Origin: Paucibacter sp. PLA-PC-4 | GTDB taxonomy: Bacteria > Pseudomonadota > Gammaproteobacteria > Burkholderiales > Burkholderiaceae_C | NCBI RefSeq assembly: GCF_026241155.1 | Contig: NZ_JAPFGP010000001.1 | Span: 496,001-560,000, forward strand | Direction of reading: 5' to 3' | Length of the DNA: 64,000 nt | In this document: one piece after another, positions 7,842 through 16,548 of the stretch | Position numbering within the stretch: the stretch's first letter is position 1 | How the letters are laid out: each line of letters starts with the position of its first letter | The notes under the pieces: generated by a model | The model's input: only the letters and a program-made list of their open reading frames with translations | Told to the model about the DNA's origin: nothing | The model's database searches: none | Position numbers and translations under genes: made by a program

Positions 7842-8959
7842 CACAGCAGGCGCGCCGGCGCATAGGGCGCGGGGTTCAACAAGGTCGGCTGGCCCAGGCT
7901 CAGCTGTGCCAGCAGCTCGGCCGTGGCCAGCGAGGTCGTGATGCCCAGGCCCTCATGGCCGCAGGCCAGCCAGACCCGCGGGTGCCCGGGGTGGGCGCCG
8001 ATCAGCGGCTGGCCATCGCGACTGGCCGGGCGCAGTCCGGTCCAGCAGCGCAGCAGGCCTAGCTCGGCCAGCTCGGGCAGATAGTCGCAGGCCAGCGCCA
8101 GCATCGCTTCGAGCATTGTGCGATCCAGCGCAGCATCGCTGCGGCCGATCTGGCGCGAAGAGCCGATCAAGAGCTGGCCATCGGGGCGCGGCTGCACGTT
8201 GAAGGACACCGAGTCCTGGTCGGCCAGATGGGCCTTTTTGATGTAGCCCAGCTCAACCAACTGATGAGTGACGCGCTGTTCATTTCGCCGGACGCACCGC
8301 TGAGTGATCGCCAGTTGGCCCTTCTTCGGCAGCAGCCAGCCCGGCGGCAGCCAGCGCTGGCTGGCCAGGCCGGCCGTCAGCACGATCAGGCCGCCCCAGA
8401 GCCGCCGGCCATCGGCCAGGCTCAGGCTATGGCCATCCATGCCGATGACCTCGCCGCTGATCAGCTCGCAGCCCTGCAGCCAGTGTGCAGCGACCTTGGG
8501 CGGGTAGACGCGGCCGTCGCCCGGCACGCGCAGCGCTCCGGCCAGGCCGGAGCGCAGCATAGGTTCCAGCCCTGCCAGCGCGGTGGCGTCGATCACCTCT
8601 GCTGCGATACCGCGTGCCGCATACCAGGCCTGCTTTCGACAGGCCAGCGCCAGCTCCTGATCGTCGGCGGCGAGCCACAGCGTGCCGCAGCGTCCATGCT
8701 CGACTTGCGCGCCATGGCCGGCGCTCTCGTCCAGCCAGTCCTGCCACAACCGCATCGAACGCTGGCTCAGTGCGAACTCGGCGTGCCCTGCTCCGGTGGT
8801 TTCGCCTGCCTCGTCGTCGACCACCAACAGATGGCCCATCGAGGCCGCCGTCGCGCCGCCGCCGACTGCGCCCGATTCGATCACGGCCACACTGAGCCCC
8901 TGGCGGGCGAACTCGCGCGCGCAGGCCGCGCCGACGATGCCGGCGCCGACGATCAGCAC
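7841..8959 (-). CDS. FAD-dependent oxidoreductase, DadA/HcnC-like, beta subunit of the hydroxyproline dehydrogenase-type complex
   Basis: A DAO-family flavoprotein with the N-terminal FAD fold VLIVGAGIVGAACAREFARQ and the C-terminal CWTGLRPASRDGQPLIGAHP and ACGHEGLGITTSLATAELLA segments that close the FAD site. The family (D-amino acid dehydrogenase, HcnC, opine oxidase, LhpB) oxidises amine substrates at carbon. No ATG lies near the expected N-terminus: the GTG at 8959 gives a protein that begins at the FAD motif, while a CTG at 8995 would overlap the epimerase stop as CTGA and add 12 residues. I list the GTG; the CTG is a real alternative. The likely substrate is the D-hydroxyproline made by the epimerase upstream. 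Confidence 0.82.
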   Translation of the reverse strand: MLIVGAGIVGAACAREFARQGLSVAVIESGAVGGGATAASMGHLLVVDDEAGETTGAGHAEFALSQRSMRLWQDWLDESAGHGAQVEHGRCGTLWLAADDQELALACRKQAWYAARGIAAEVIDATALAGLEPMLRSGLAGALRVPGDGRVYPPKVAAHWLQGCELISGEVIGMDGHSLSLADGRRLWGGLIVLTAGLASQRWLPPGWLLPKKGQLAITQRCVRRNEQRVTHQLVELGYIKKAHLADQDSVSFNVQPRPDGQLLIGSSRQIGRSDAALDRTMLEAMLALACDYLPELAELGLLRCWTGLRPASRDGQPLIGAHPGHPRVWLACGHEGLGITTSLATAELLAQLSLGQPTLLNPAPYAPARLL

Positions 8960-8991
8960 GTCGGCCCGGCGGGTGCTGGCGACGGTGGTCT

Positions 8992-9927
8992 TCAGGCGAT
9001 GCCCCAGGCGAAGGGATCGCCGTCCTGGAACACCAGGCTGGCGTCCAGGTTTACATGGGCGCGGCCATGGATGGTAGGCAAGACCTGGCCCGGCTCGCCG
9101 GGCCGGTAGCTTGCGGCAAACACGCTGCCGATCACGCTCTCTTGCTGCCAAATCGCACCGGGTGCGAGCTTGCCATCGGCCGCCAGGCAGGCGATCTTGG
9201 CGCTGGTGCCGGTGCCGCAGGGGCTGCGGTCATAGGCCTTGCCTGGGCACAGCACGAAGTTGCGGCCGTTGTGGGCCGGGTCGGCCGGCGGGCCCAGCAG
9301 CTCGATATGGTCAATCTCGGCGCCTGCGGCGCCGCTGACACCCTGGCGCGGCAACTCCTGGCGCAGCGCCCAGGCGAAGTCGGTCAGCGCCTCGACCGAT
9401 GCCAACGCCAGGCTCAGGCCATGGTCTTCGCACAGAAAGAACCAGTTGCCGCCCCAGGCGACATCGCCATGCACGGTCCTGCCGGCGATCCGGACGGCGA
9501 CCCGCTTGGCGTGGCGCCAGGCCGGCACATTGGCGATGCTGACGCTGCCGTCTTGATGAAGCCGCGCCGTGATCCGGCCCACCGGGGTCTCGATCAGGTG
9601 CTCGCCGGGCTGGATGCGACCCAGATAGGACAGAGTCGCGACCAGGCCGATGCTGCCGTGGCCGCACATGCCCAGATAGCCGACATTGTTGAAGAAGATC
9701 ACGCCGGCCGTGCTGTCCGGCAGTTCGGGCTCGCATAGCAGCGCGCCGACCATCACGTCTGAGCCGCGCGGCTCCATCACGACGGCGCGGCGCCACGCAT
9801 CGTGCTCGGTGCGAAAGCGCTGCAGGCGTTCGGCCATGCTGCCTGCGCCGAGGTCGGGGCCGCCGCTGACGATCAACCGGGTCGGTTCGCCGCCGGTATG
9901 CGAATCAACAACGCGAGCCGTGCTCAT
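8992..9927 (-). CDS. lhpA: 4-hydroxyproline 2-epimerase (proline racemase family)
   Basis: Cofactor-independent epimerase, 311 aa, predicted to convert trans-4-hydroxy-L-proline to cis-4-hydroxy-D-proline. It starts with the family's [18 protein letters not shown]. Both catalytic cysteines are present: Cys88 in [12 protein letters not shown] and Cys237 in [13 protein letters not shown] second-position threonine would have marked a trans-3-hydroxyproline dehydratase instead, so the two-cysteine state argues for an epimerase. The ATG at 9927 overlaps the stop of the GntR gene by four bases (ATGA). It is followed by the three dehydrogenase subunits. The deaminase and alpha-ketoglutarate semialdehyde dehydrogenase of the full pathway are not in the window. 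A proline racemase role is less likely given the context. Confidence 0.9.
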   Translation of the reverse strand: MSTARVVDSHTGGEPTRLIVSGGPDLGAGSMAERLQRFRTEHDAWRRAVVMEPRGSDVMVGALLCEPELPDSTAGVIFFNNVGYLGMCGHGSIGLVATLSYLGRIQPGEHLIETPVGRITARLHQDGSVSIANVPAWRHAKRVAVRIAGRTVHGDVAWGGNWFFLCEDHGLSLALASVEALTDFAWALRQELPRQGVSGAAGAEIDHIELLGPPADPAHNGRNFVLCPGKAYDRSPCGTGTSAKIACLAADGKLAPGAIWQQESVIGSVFAASYRPGEPGQVLPTIHGRAHVNLDASLVFQDGDPFAWGIA

Positions 9928-10589
9928 TCGATCACCGCCTGGGCAAAATGGCGCAGATAGTCCATCAAGGCGTCACTGGCCTGCGCGGCCTGCTCGCCGT
10001 CGCCGCCGGCAATGGCCTGGGCCAGCAGCAGATGGCGACGCGCACCCTCCTTGATATCGCCCTGGTGCTGGTAGGCATACCAGAAGCGCCGGCACTGGAT
10101 CACCATGGGCACGACGGCGGCCACAGCGAAGGGGTTGCGGCAAGCCGCGTGGTTGACCCGGTCCAGCGCCTGGTCGGCATCCATATAGGCGGCCAAATTG
10201 TCGTCCTCGCCGGCCTTGACCATGCTGCGGGCGCAGCTCAGCAGGTCTTCGCGCTGGGCCGGCGTGGCGCGCCGGGCCGAGGTTGCGGCGATCAAGCGCT
10301 CTAGCACGCGGCGCGCCTCGACCAGGTCCAAATGCTCTGCCAGCCAGATATCGCTGACCCGCAGGCCGCGTCGCGGCAGCTGCACGATCAGGCCGTTGGA
10401 GACCAGGCGCATCAGCGCCTCGCGAGTGGGCGTGCGCCCCAGGCCGGTGCGCTCGATCAGCTCGGCCTCGACGATAGGTGCGCCGGGCTTGAGCATCAAG
10501 GTGGCGATCATCGATTCGAGCGCGTCATAGGCCTGGTCGGCCACGCGGCGCTTGTTGTCGTGTTCGGGGGCTTCGGGGCTGTCGGTCAT
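9924..10589 (-). CDS. GntR family transcriptional regulator with FCD domain
   Basis: A 221-residue regulator with an N-terminal winged helix ([20 protein letters not shown], then [19 protein letters not shown]) and a C-terminal FCD ligand-binding domain. The FCD domain keeps likely metal ligands: an aspartate in YMDADQALD, the histidine in VNHAACRN and a later histidine in ARRHLLLAQ. It is the first gene of the hydroxyproline operon and overlaps the epimerase start, so it probably autoregulates the operon from the AT-rich stretch just upstream. FCD regulators normally respond to a carboxylate such as a pathway substrate or intermediate; hydroxyproline or a derivative is the natural guess. Confidence 0.88.
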   Translation of the reverse strand: MTDSPEAPEHDNKRRVADQAYDALESMIATLMLKPGAPIVEAELIERTGLGRTPTREALMRLVSNGLIVQLPRRGLRVSDIWLAEHLDLVEARRVLERLIAATSARRATPAQREDLLSCARSMVKAGEDDNLAAYMDADQALDRVNHAACRNPFAVAAVVPMVIQCRRFWYAYQHQGDIKEGARRHLLLAQAIAGGDGEQAAQASDALMDYLRHFAQAVIE

Positions 10590-10777
10590 GGCGGCATCAT
10601 CGCAGGCCGATAGGCTTTGGCCAGCAGGGTTTGCAATTTAATATATTTGTAGAATATTTTTTGAATTTCGGCTTGTCAACCCCATCTCGGCTGCGGTGGG
10701 TGGCTGCCCCGGGTGGCCGCATACAATCCGCAGTTCTTCCGTCCGCCAAGGGCGGCTTTCACCAAAGGGATTCCGAC
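10590..10777. promoter_or_regulatory. Divergent intergenic region with an AT-rich promoter/operator stretch
   Basis: The 188 bases between the GntR gene (minus) and yajC (plus) contain a sharply AT-rich block at about 10636-10669 in an otherwise GC-rich sequence. It holds an imperfect inverted repeat with half-sites AATAT and ATATT about nine bases apart (about 10639-10657). On the minus strand TTCAAA and TATTAA hexamers can be placed about 16 bases apart and fit a promoter for the regulator operon. A TACAAT at 10722-10727 is a possible -10 for yajC. The operator assignment is inference; no experimentally defined site can be matched by eye. Confidence 0.4.
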
Positions 10778-11107
10778 GTGTTTATTTCCAACGCTTTTGC
10801 CCAAGCCGCCCCGGCCGCTGCCGCCGGTAGCACCGAGTCCAGCTTGCTGAGCATGCTGCCGCTGGTGCTGATGTTTGTGGTGCTGTACTTCGTGATGATT
10901 CGCCCGCAGATGAAGCGTCAGAAGGAGCACAAGGCCATGATCGAGGCCCTGGCCAAGGGCGATGAAATCGTCACCTCCGGTGGCCTGCTGGGCAAAGTGT
11001 CCAAGCTCGGCGACAGCTTTGTGACCCTGGAAGTGGCAACCGGTGTCGAACTGCAGATCCAGCGCGGCGCGGTCGTACAGGTGCTGCCCAAAGGCACCGT
11101 CAAGTAA
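10778..11107 (+). CDS. yajC: Preprotein translocase subunit YajC
   Basis: A 109-residue accessory subunit of the SecDF-YajC complex in the inner membrane. After a short N-terminus (FISNAFAQAAPA) there is a single membrane helix, LLSMLPLVLMFVVLYFVMIR, then the conserved PQMKRQKEHKAMIEALAKGD and VTSGGLLGKVSKLGD cytosolic part. The start is the GTG at 10778, preceded by AAGGGA; the open frame extends upstream to 10631, but that part runs through the promoter region and does not look coding. It heads the yajC-secD-secF cluster. A strong hairpin lies between it and secD. Confidence 0.93.
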   Translation: MFISNAFAQAAPAAAAGSTESSLLSMLPLVLMFVVLYFVMIRPQMKRQKEHKAMIEALAKGDEIVTSGGLLGKVSKLGDSFVTLEVATGVELQIQRGAVVQVLPKGTVK

Positions 11108-11156
11108 TCCAGCTGCTAGGGGCGCGGCGCCGTCGGCGCGGGCCCCCAACCCATAG

Positions 11157-11185
11157 CCCGGCGCCATGTCTGTCATGGTGCCGGG
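11157..11185 (+). other. Strong RNA hairpin between yajC and secD
   Basis: The sequence forms a 12-base-pair stem with one G-U pair and a five-base TCTGT loop: CCCGGCGCCATG pairs with CATGGTGCCGGG. It is not followed by a T run, so it is not a standard intrinsic terminator. It lies 49 bases after the yajC stop and 44 bases before the secD start. It could stabilise or process the yajC-secDF message. A second, weaker GC-rich inverted repeat precedes it at about 11119-11147. Confidence 0.5.
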
Positions 11186-11229
11186 TTCGCTTCAGGCGCT
11201 GACGCTGACTCGGCCTGAGAGGACGCACC

Positions 11230-13098
11230 ATGAATCGTTATCCGCTGTGGAAGTACGCGATCCTTGTGATCGCGATGCTGATCGGCTTCATCTACACGCT
11301 GCCGAATTTCTTCGGCGAGGTGCCGGCCGTCCAGGTCTCCAGCGCCAAGGTCACCGTCAAGCTCGATGCCTCGATGGAGTCGCGGGTCGAGCAGGCGCTG
11401 AGTGCCGCCGGGATCAAGGCCGACTTCGTCGAGTTCGAGGGTAATTCGGTCAAGGCCCGCTTTGACAGCACCGATACGCAACTCAAGGCCAAGGACGTTA
11501 TCAGCAAGGCGCTCAACCCGGATGCGAATGACCCGACTTACATCGTCGCGCTGAACCTGCTGTCGCGCTCGCCGCGCTGGCTGTCCAATTTGCATGCCTT
11601 CCCGATGTATCTGGGCCTGGATCTGCGCGGCGGCGTGCACTTCCTGATGCAGGTCGACATGAAGGCGGCGCTGACCAAGAAGGCCGAGTCGCTGACCGGC
11701 GACGTGCGCACCCTGCTGCGCGACAAGAACATCCGCCACGCTGGCATCAGCCGCGATGGCAATACCGTGGTGCTGGCCTTCCGAGACGCGGCGGCCATGA
11801 CGGCGGCGCGCACCCTGCTGAGTGACCAGATTACCGATGTCCAATGGACGCCCGGCCAGACCGGCGACCAACCGACGCTGACCGGCGCGCTGAAGCCTCA
11901 AGCCCTGGTGCAGGTGCAGGAAACCGCACTGAAGCAGAACATCACCACCTTGCACAACCGCGTCAACGAACTCGGCACCTCCGAGCCGGTGATCCAGCAG
12001 CAGGGACTGGACCGCATCGTCGTGCAGCTGCCCGGCGTGCAGGACACGGCGCGCGCCAAAGACATCATCGGCCGCACCGCGACGCTGGAACTGCGCATGG
12101 TGGATGACAGCGCCGAGGCCCAGGCGGCCGTGGCCGGCAGCGGCCCGGTGCCCTTCGGCACCGAGCGCTATATCGACCGCGGTTTCGGCCCCATCATCGT
12201 CAAGCGCCAGGTGGTCATCACTGGCGACAACCTGGTTGACGCCCAGGCCGGTTTCGACGAAAACCAGCAGCCCGCTGTGCACCTGAACCTCGACGCTAAG
12301 GGCGCGCGGGTGATGAAGGACGTGACGCGCGAGAACATCGGCAAGCGCATGGCCATCCTGCTGTTCGAGAAGGGCAAGGGCGAGGTCGTGACCGCACCGG
12401 TGATCCGTGGCGAACTCGGCTCGCGCATGCAGATCTCGGGTGCGATGACGACGACCGAAGCCAGCGACACGGCCCTGCTGCTGCGCGCCGGCTCGCTGGC
12501 CGCGCCGATGGAGATCATCGAAGAGAAGACCATTGGCCCGACCCTGGGTGCCGAGAACATCGCGAAGGGCCTGGCCTCTGTGCTGTGGGGCTTTGTCGCG
12601 GTGGCCGTGTTCATGTGCATCTACTATGCGCTGTTCGGCGTGTTCTCCTCGCTGGCCCTGGCTTTCAATCTGCTGCTGCTGATCGCGGTGCTGTCGATGC
12701 TGCAGGCCACTTTGAGCCTGCCGGGCATGGCTGCCATCGCGCTGGTGCTAGGCATGGCGATCGACTCCAACGTGCTGATCAACGAGCGGGTACGCGAGGA
12801 GTTGCGCGCCGGCGCCGCGCCGCAGGCCGCCATCCATGCGGGCTACGAGCGGGCTTGGGCCACCATCTTTGACTCCAATGTGACGACCCTGATCGCTGGC
12901 GTCGCCTTGCTGGCCTTCGGCTCCGGCCCGGTCAAGGGCTTTGCGGTGGTGCACTGCCTGGGCATCCTGACCTCAATGTTCTCGTCGGTGGTGTTCTCGC
13001 GTGGCCTGGTCAATCTCTGGTACGGCCGCCAGAAGAAGCTCAAGTCAGTCTCTATCGGTCAGATCTGGAAGCCCGAGGCCGACGCGCCCAAGGCCTGA
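11230..13098 (+). CDS. secD: Protein translocase subunit SecD
   Basis: A 622-residue RND-fold membrane protein that, with SecF, uses the proton gradient to pull exported proteins across the inner membrane. It shows an N-terminal helix (WKYAILVIAMLIGFIYTLPN), the LGLDLRGGVHFLMQVD motif, a large periplasmic part and a C-terminal five-helix bundle with ALVLGMAIDSNVLINERVREE. This last motif carries the conserved aspartate used in proton transfer. The length is typical of betaproteobacterial SecD. The gene is 10 bases upstream of secF. The start ATG follows GAGAGGACGCACC, an acceptable ribosome site. Confidence 0.97.
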   Translation: MNRYPLWKYAILVIAMLIGFIYTLPNFFGEVPAVQVSSAKVTVKLDASMESRVEQALSAAGIKADFVEFEGNSVKARFDSTDTQLKAKDVISKALNPDANDPTYIVALNLLSRSPRWLSNLHAFPMYLGLDLRGGVHFLMQVDMKAALTKKAESLTGDVRTLLRDKNIRHAGISRDGNTVVLAFRDAAAMTAARTLLSDQITDVQWTPGQTGDQPTLTGALKPQALVQVQETALKQNITTLHNRVNELGTSEPVIQQQGLDRIVVQLPGVQDTARAKDIIGRTATLELRMVDDSAEAQAAVAGSGPVPFGTERYIDRGFGPIIVKRQVVITGDNLVDAQAGFDENQQPAVHLNLDAKGARVMKDVTRENIGKRMAILLFEKGKGEVVTAPVIRGELGSRMQISGAMTTTEASDTALLLRAGSLAAPMEIIEEKTIGPTLGAENIAKGLASVLWGFVAVAVFMCIYYALFGVFSSLALAFNLLLLIAVLSMLQATLSLPGMAAIALVLGMAIDSNVLINERVREELRAGAAPQAAIHAGYERAWATIFDSNVTTLIAGVALLAFGSGPVKGFAVVHCLGILTSMFSSVVFSRGLVNLWYGRQKKLKSVSIGQIWKPEADAPKA

Positions 13099-13108
13099 GG
13101 AAACATTC

Positions 13109-14143
13109 ATGGAACTGTTCCGAATCAAACGGGATATCCCGTTCATGAAGCACGCGTTGCTGCTCAACGCGATCTCCTTCATCACCTTTGCCCTCGCGGT
13201 GTTCTTCCTGGTCACTCGCGGCCTGCACTTCTCGATCGAGTTCACCGGTGGTTCGGTGGTCGAGGTCGAATACGCGCAGACCGCCAATCTTGAGAAGACC
13301 CGCCACACCGTCGAGGCCATGGGCTTTGGCGAAGTGCAGGTTCAGAACTTCGGCACCTCACGCGATGTGATGATCCGCTTGCCGCTGCGCGGTGACGTCA
13401 AGCAGACCGAGCAGGTCGGCCTGGTGTTCGACGCGCTGTGCAAGGCCGAGAGCGGCACCGTCTCGCAGCGCGACATCGTCACTGACAAGGGCGAGTCGGT
13501 CAGCAAGCAGGTCTGCTTGACCGCCGCGCAGGCTGAGCCGATCAAGCTCTCGCGCTCCGAGGTGGTAGGCCCCGCGGTGGGCGCCGAGCTGGCGCAAGAC
13601 GCCGCACTGGCGCTGACCTTTACCGTGGTCGGCATCATGATCTATCTGGCGCTGCGCTTTGAGTGGAAGTTCGCGGTGGCCGGCATCATCGCCAATCTAC
13701 ACGACGTCATCATCATCCTGGGCTTCTTTGCCTTCTTTCAGTGGGAGTTCTCACTGACGGTGCTGGCGGCCCTTCTGGCGGTGCTGGGCTACTCGGTTAA
13801 CGAATCGGTGGTGATCTTCGACCGGGTGCGCGAGGTGTTCCGTAAGTTCCGCAAGCTGAACACCCACGAGGTCATCGACCACGCCATCACCAGCACCACC
13901 AGCCGCACCATCATCACGCACGGCTCTACGCAGCTGATGGTCTTGTCGATGCTGATATTCGGCGGGCCCTCGCTGCACTATTTCGCGGTGGCGCTGACCA
14001 TCGGCATCTGCTTCGGCATCTACTCCTCGGTCTTCGTCGCTGCGGCGATCGCGATGTGGCTGGGCATCAAGCGCGAAGACCTGGTCAAGACACCGATCAA
14101 CAAGGAAGATCCTGACGATCCGAACGCCGGAGCGGTGGTGTAG
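13109..14143 (+). CDS. secF: Protein translocase subunit SecF
   Basis: A 344-residue partner of SecD. It begins MELFRIKRDIPFMKHALLLN, has the first membrane helix and the FSIEFTGGSVVEVEY motif, and then the C-terminal membrane bundle with LGYSVNESVVIFDRVREVFR and the SRTIITHG stretch. The start is the ATG at 13109, ten bases after the secD stop and preceded by GAGGAAAC. The longer frame that overlaps secD is not homologous-looking. It forms the inner-membrane SecDF complex, with YajC encoded upstream. No intrinsic terminator was seen before the DUF1631 gene, so read-through is possible. Confidence 0.97.
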   Translation: MELFRIKRDIPFMKHALLLNAISFITFALAVFFLVTRGLHFSIEFTGGSVVEVEYAQTANLEKTRHTVEAMGFGEVQVQNFGTSRDVMIRLPLRGDVKQTEQVGLVFDALCKAESGTVSQRDIVTDKGESVSKQVCLTAAQAEPIKLSRSEVVGPAVGAELAQDAALALTFTVVGIMIYLALRFEWKFAVAGIIANLHDVIIILGFFAFFQWEFSLTVLAALLAVLGYSVNESVVIFDRVREVFRKFRKLNTHEVIDHAITSTTSRTIITHGSTQLMVLSMLIFGGPSLHYFAVALTIGICFGIYSSVFVAAAIAMWLGIKREDLVKTPINKEDPDDPNAGAVV

Positions 14144-14181
14144 AGTCATTCGCATCACCTGCCTGAATTTTTGACGCATTC

Positions 14182-16530
14182 ATGACCGACGCCGCCCGCA
14201 ACAAAGCCTTGGCTTCGCAAGCGCGGCACGTCTATCTGGATGCCCTGGTACGCGGCCTGGCACCGGTTGTCGGGGTGCTCAACGAAGCTGCCCAGCAGTT
14301 GTTGTTGCTTCCGGCCGAGTACGCAGTGATGGTGGCGCGTCGCGACGGCGTGGCCGCCTGGATTCGCCAAGGCCCGGCCTGGCAAAGCGCCTTCGTTGCC
14401 GGTCTGCGCCACGCGGTCTCGCATGGCGTGGCCGAGGCCCGGCAGGCGATGGGGCGTGCCAGCCAGTCAGGCCCGCTCTCGCTGGTAGACGACGACACGA
14501 TAGAGCGCGAGATCATCGGCTCGCGCCTGTCGCTGGCGATGATGGACAAGGCCTCGTGGGAGTTCACCGATCTGCGCACTCGCATGCACCAGTTGGAGCA
14601 GCTCGACGAGCTACCCGCCCACGACCTGCTGCGTGCCCCGGTGGTGGCCGGCCTGGCGCTCGATGCCTGGTATCGCAGCGGGCTCAGCCCCTCTGAATGG
14701 CAGATGCTCAAGAGCACGCTGCATGCCGAGTTCTCCCTGCTGCTGGGCGAGGCCTATCACGAGACCAATCGCTGGCTGATCCAGCAGGGCGTGCTGCCCG
14801 AGGTCGATCTGCGGCCCTTCATCCGACGTGCCGGCAATAGCGCGGCCGCGCATCGGCCCTCGATGCGCCAGGAGCTGAGCGGTGGCCATGACGAGACGCG
14901 CTACATGGCGCGCCAGGTAGCGCCGGTCGAGGTGGCCGCACGCAGCCAGGCCAGCCGCGCGGCCGACGAGGTGATGCAGCTCTTGCAGCGCGTGGTGGGC
15001 CGTCAGGTGCCAGGTTTTGCTGCCACGGTGTCGCCGTCGGCCGGCTATCGGAACGCATCGCCAGTCGACGCCGTGCCGTCGCGCCAGCCGGCGCCGGGCT
15101 CGGCGGGGCGGCCCAGTCAGATGGGCAGCGCATCGCCGCGCCTGGCGGCCGCGATCAATCATGCGCAAGAGGCATTGCAGCGCCGACCGCCCTTCGGCTC
15201 AGGCCCTGAGGCCGAGGCCCCGGCGCCTCAGCAGCTCGAAGAGATCAAGGCCCGCAACCAGGCTTTCAAGCAGGTGCTCAAGCAGGCCGCCGACACACCT
15301 GCGGAGCGCGCGACCATCGAGATTGTGGCGCTGCTGTTCCAGAGCATTCTGCAGGAGGAGCGCATCCCGGCTGCGGTACGGGTCTGGTTTGCGCGGCTGC
15401 AGATGCCTGTGCTGCGGGTGGCGGTCAGCGAGCCAGATTTTTTCGCCGAGGCCGAACATCCGGCGCGAGCGCTGATCGACCGTATGGGGTCCTGTGTGAT
15501 GGGCTTCAACACCTCGGCCGGCAGCGGTGTCGGCGAGGCGCTGGAGCGCGAGATCAAGCGCATCGTCCAAGTCGTGGAGGCCTACCCCGACACCGGGCGG
15601 CGCGTGTTCCAGACCGTGCTGACCGAGTTCGAGAAGTTCCTCGATCACTATTTCGAGAACGAGAACCAGGCCTCGCGTAAAGGCGTGTCGCTGGCTCAGC
15701 AAGTCGAGCAGCGCGAGACGCTGGCTATCCAGTTCACGATCGAGTTGCGCAAGATGCTCAACGAGGTGCCGGTGCAGGACGGCGTGCGCGAATTCCTGTT
15801 CCATGTCTGGGCCGATGTGCTGGCCGTCACCGCGGTGCGCAGCGGTGCCCAGTCCGACAACACCAAGGCGATGAAGCGGGCCGCCGCTGACCTGATCTGG
15901 TCGGCCAGTGCTAAGGTCTCTCGGGAAGAGCGCGCGGAAGTGATACGTAGGCTGCCGCCGCTGCTTAAGACCTTGCGCGACGGCATGGGTCATGCCGGAC
16001 TGCCGAGCGCCAAACAGGACGAGCAGATCCGTGCGCTGAACAATTCATTGGCGGCTGCCTTCACCGCCAAGACAGCCGCGATCCCGCGCGAGCGCCTGGA
16101 CGAGCTGATGGACCAGTTGCAGGCGCTCGATGCGCTGCTTCCGGAAGCCGGCGGGCTGGAGATCAATGAATCGCTGGTGCGCGATCTGTCTGGCCACGAG
16201 AGCGAGGACCTGGAAGTAGTGGCCGAAGGCGGCTCCAGCCCGACGCCGGCGATGCTGGCATGGGCCAAGGAGCTGCAGGTCGGTGGCTGGTATATGTTGG
16301 ACTATCGTGGCCGCAACGAGGCGGTGCAGCTGGCTTGGCGCGGCATGCGCCACCAGCTGACCCTGTTCGTGTCACCGAAGGGGCGCGGCGTGCTGTTCCA
16401 GCTGAGCCGTCTGGCGGCCTTCCTGCAAGCCGGCCTGCTGCTGCCGGCACAGGATGAGGCGTTGACGGTCAAGGCGACAAGAAATGCCTTGGCCAAGTTG
16501 GATGTGGACCCTTCCCGCCTGCTCAATTGA
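14182..16530 (+). CDS. DUF1631 family protein
   Basis: A 782-residue, largely helical protein that matches the DUF1631 family of beta- and gammaproteobacteria. Visible landmarks are MLKSTLHAEFSLLLGEAYH, the LVDDDTIEREI region, VRVWFARLQMPVLRVAVSEP and a C-terminal segment GGWYMLDYRGRNEAVQLAWR with the tail FLQAGLLLPAQDEALTVKA. A low-complexity linker of about 60 residues rich in Ala, Pro and Ser lies near residues 280 to 340. Family function is not settled; the C-terminal segment has a PilZ-like look in some members, which might suggest a link to cyclic-di-GMP. It follows secF by 38 bases. No signal peptide or membrane helix was seen, so it is probably cytoplasmic. Confidence 0.85.
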   Translation: MTDAARNKALASQARHVYLDALVRGLAPVVGVLNEAAQQLLLLPAEYAVMVARRDGVAAWIRQGPAWQSAFVAGLRHAVSHGVAEARQAMGRASQSGPLSLVDDDTIEREIIGSRLSLAMMDKASWEFTDLRTRMHQLEQLDELPAHDLLRAPVVAGLALDAWYRSGLSPSEWQMLKSTLHAEFSLLLGEAYHETNRWLIQQGVLPEVDLRPFIRRAGNSAAAHRPSMRQELSGGHDETRYMARQVAPVEVAARSQASRAADEVMQLLQRVVGRQVPGFAATVSPSAGYRNASPVDAVPSRQPAPGSAGRPSQMGSASPRLAAAINHAQEALQRRPPFGSGPEAEAPAPQQLEEIKARNQAFKQVLKQAADTPAERATIEIVALLFQSILQEERIPAAVRVWFARLQMPVLRVAVSEPDFFAEAEHPARALIDRMGSCVMGFNTSAGSGVGEALEREIKRIVQVVEAYPDTGRRVFQTVLTEFEKFLDHYFENENQASRKGVSLAQQVEQRETLAIQFTIELRKMLNEVPVQDGVREFLFHVWADVLAVTAVRSGAQSDNTKAMKRAAADLIWSASAKVSREERAEVIRRLPPLLKTLRDGMGHAGLPSAKQDEQIRALNNSLAAAFTAKTAAIPRERLDELMDQLQALDALLPEAGGLEINESLVRDLSGHESEDLEVVAEGGSSPTPAMLAWAKELQVGGWYMLDYRGRNEAVQLAWRGMRHQLTLFVSPKGRGVLFQLSRLAAFLQAGLLLPAQDEALTVKATRNALAKLDVDPSRLLN

Positions 16531-16548
16531 GAGCGAGGTTGGGACAGG

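Noticed and set aside
11119-11147. GC-rich inverted repeat after yajC as intrinsic terminator
   Set aside because: Long GC-rich repeat without T-run; yajC and secDF are normally co-expressed.
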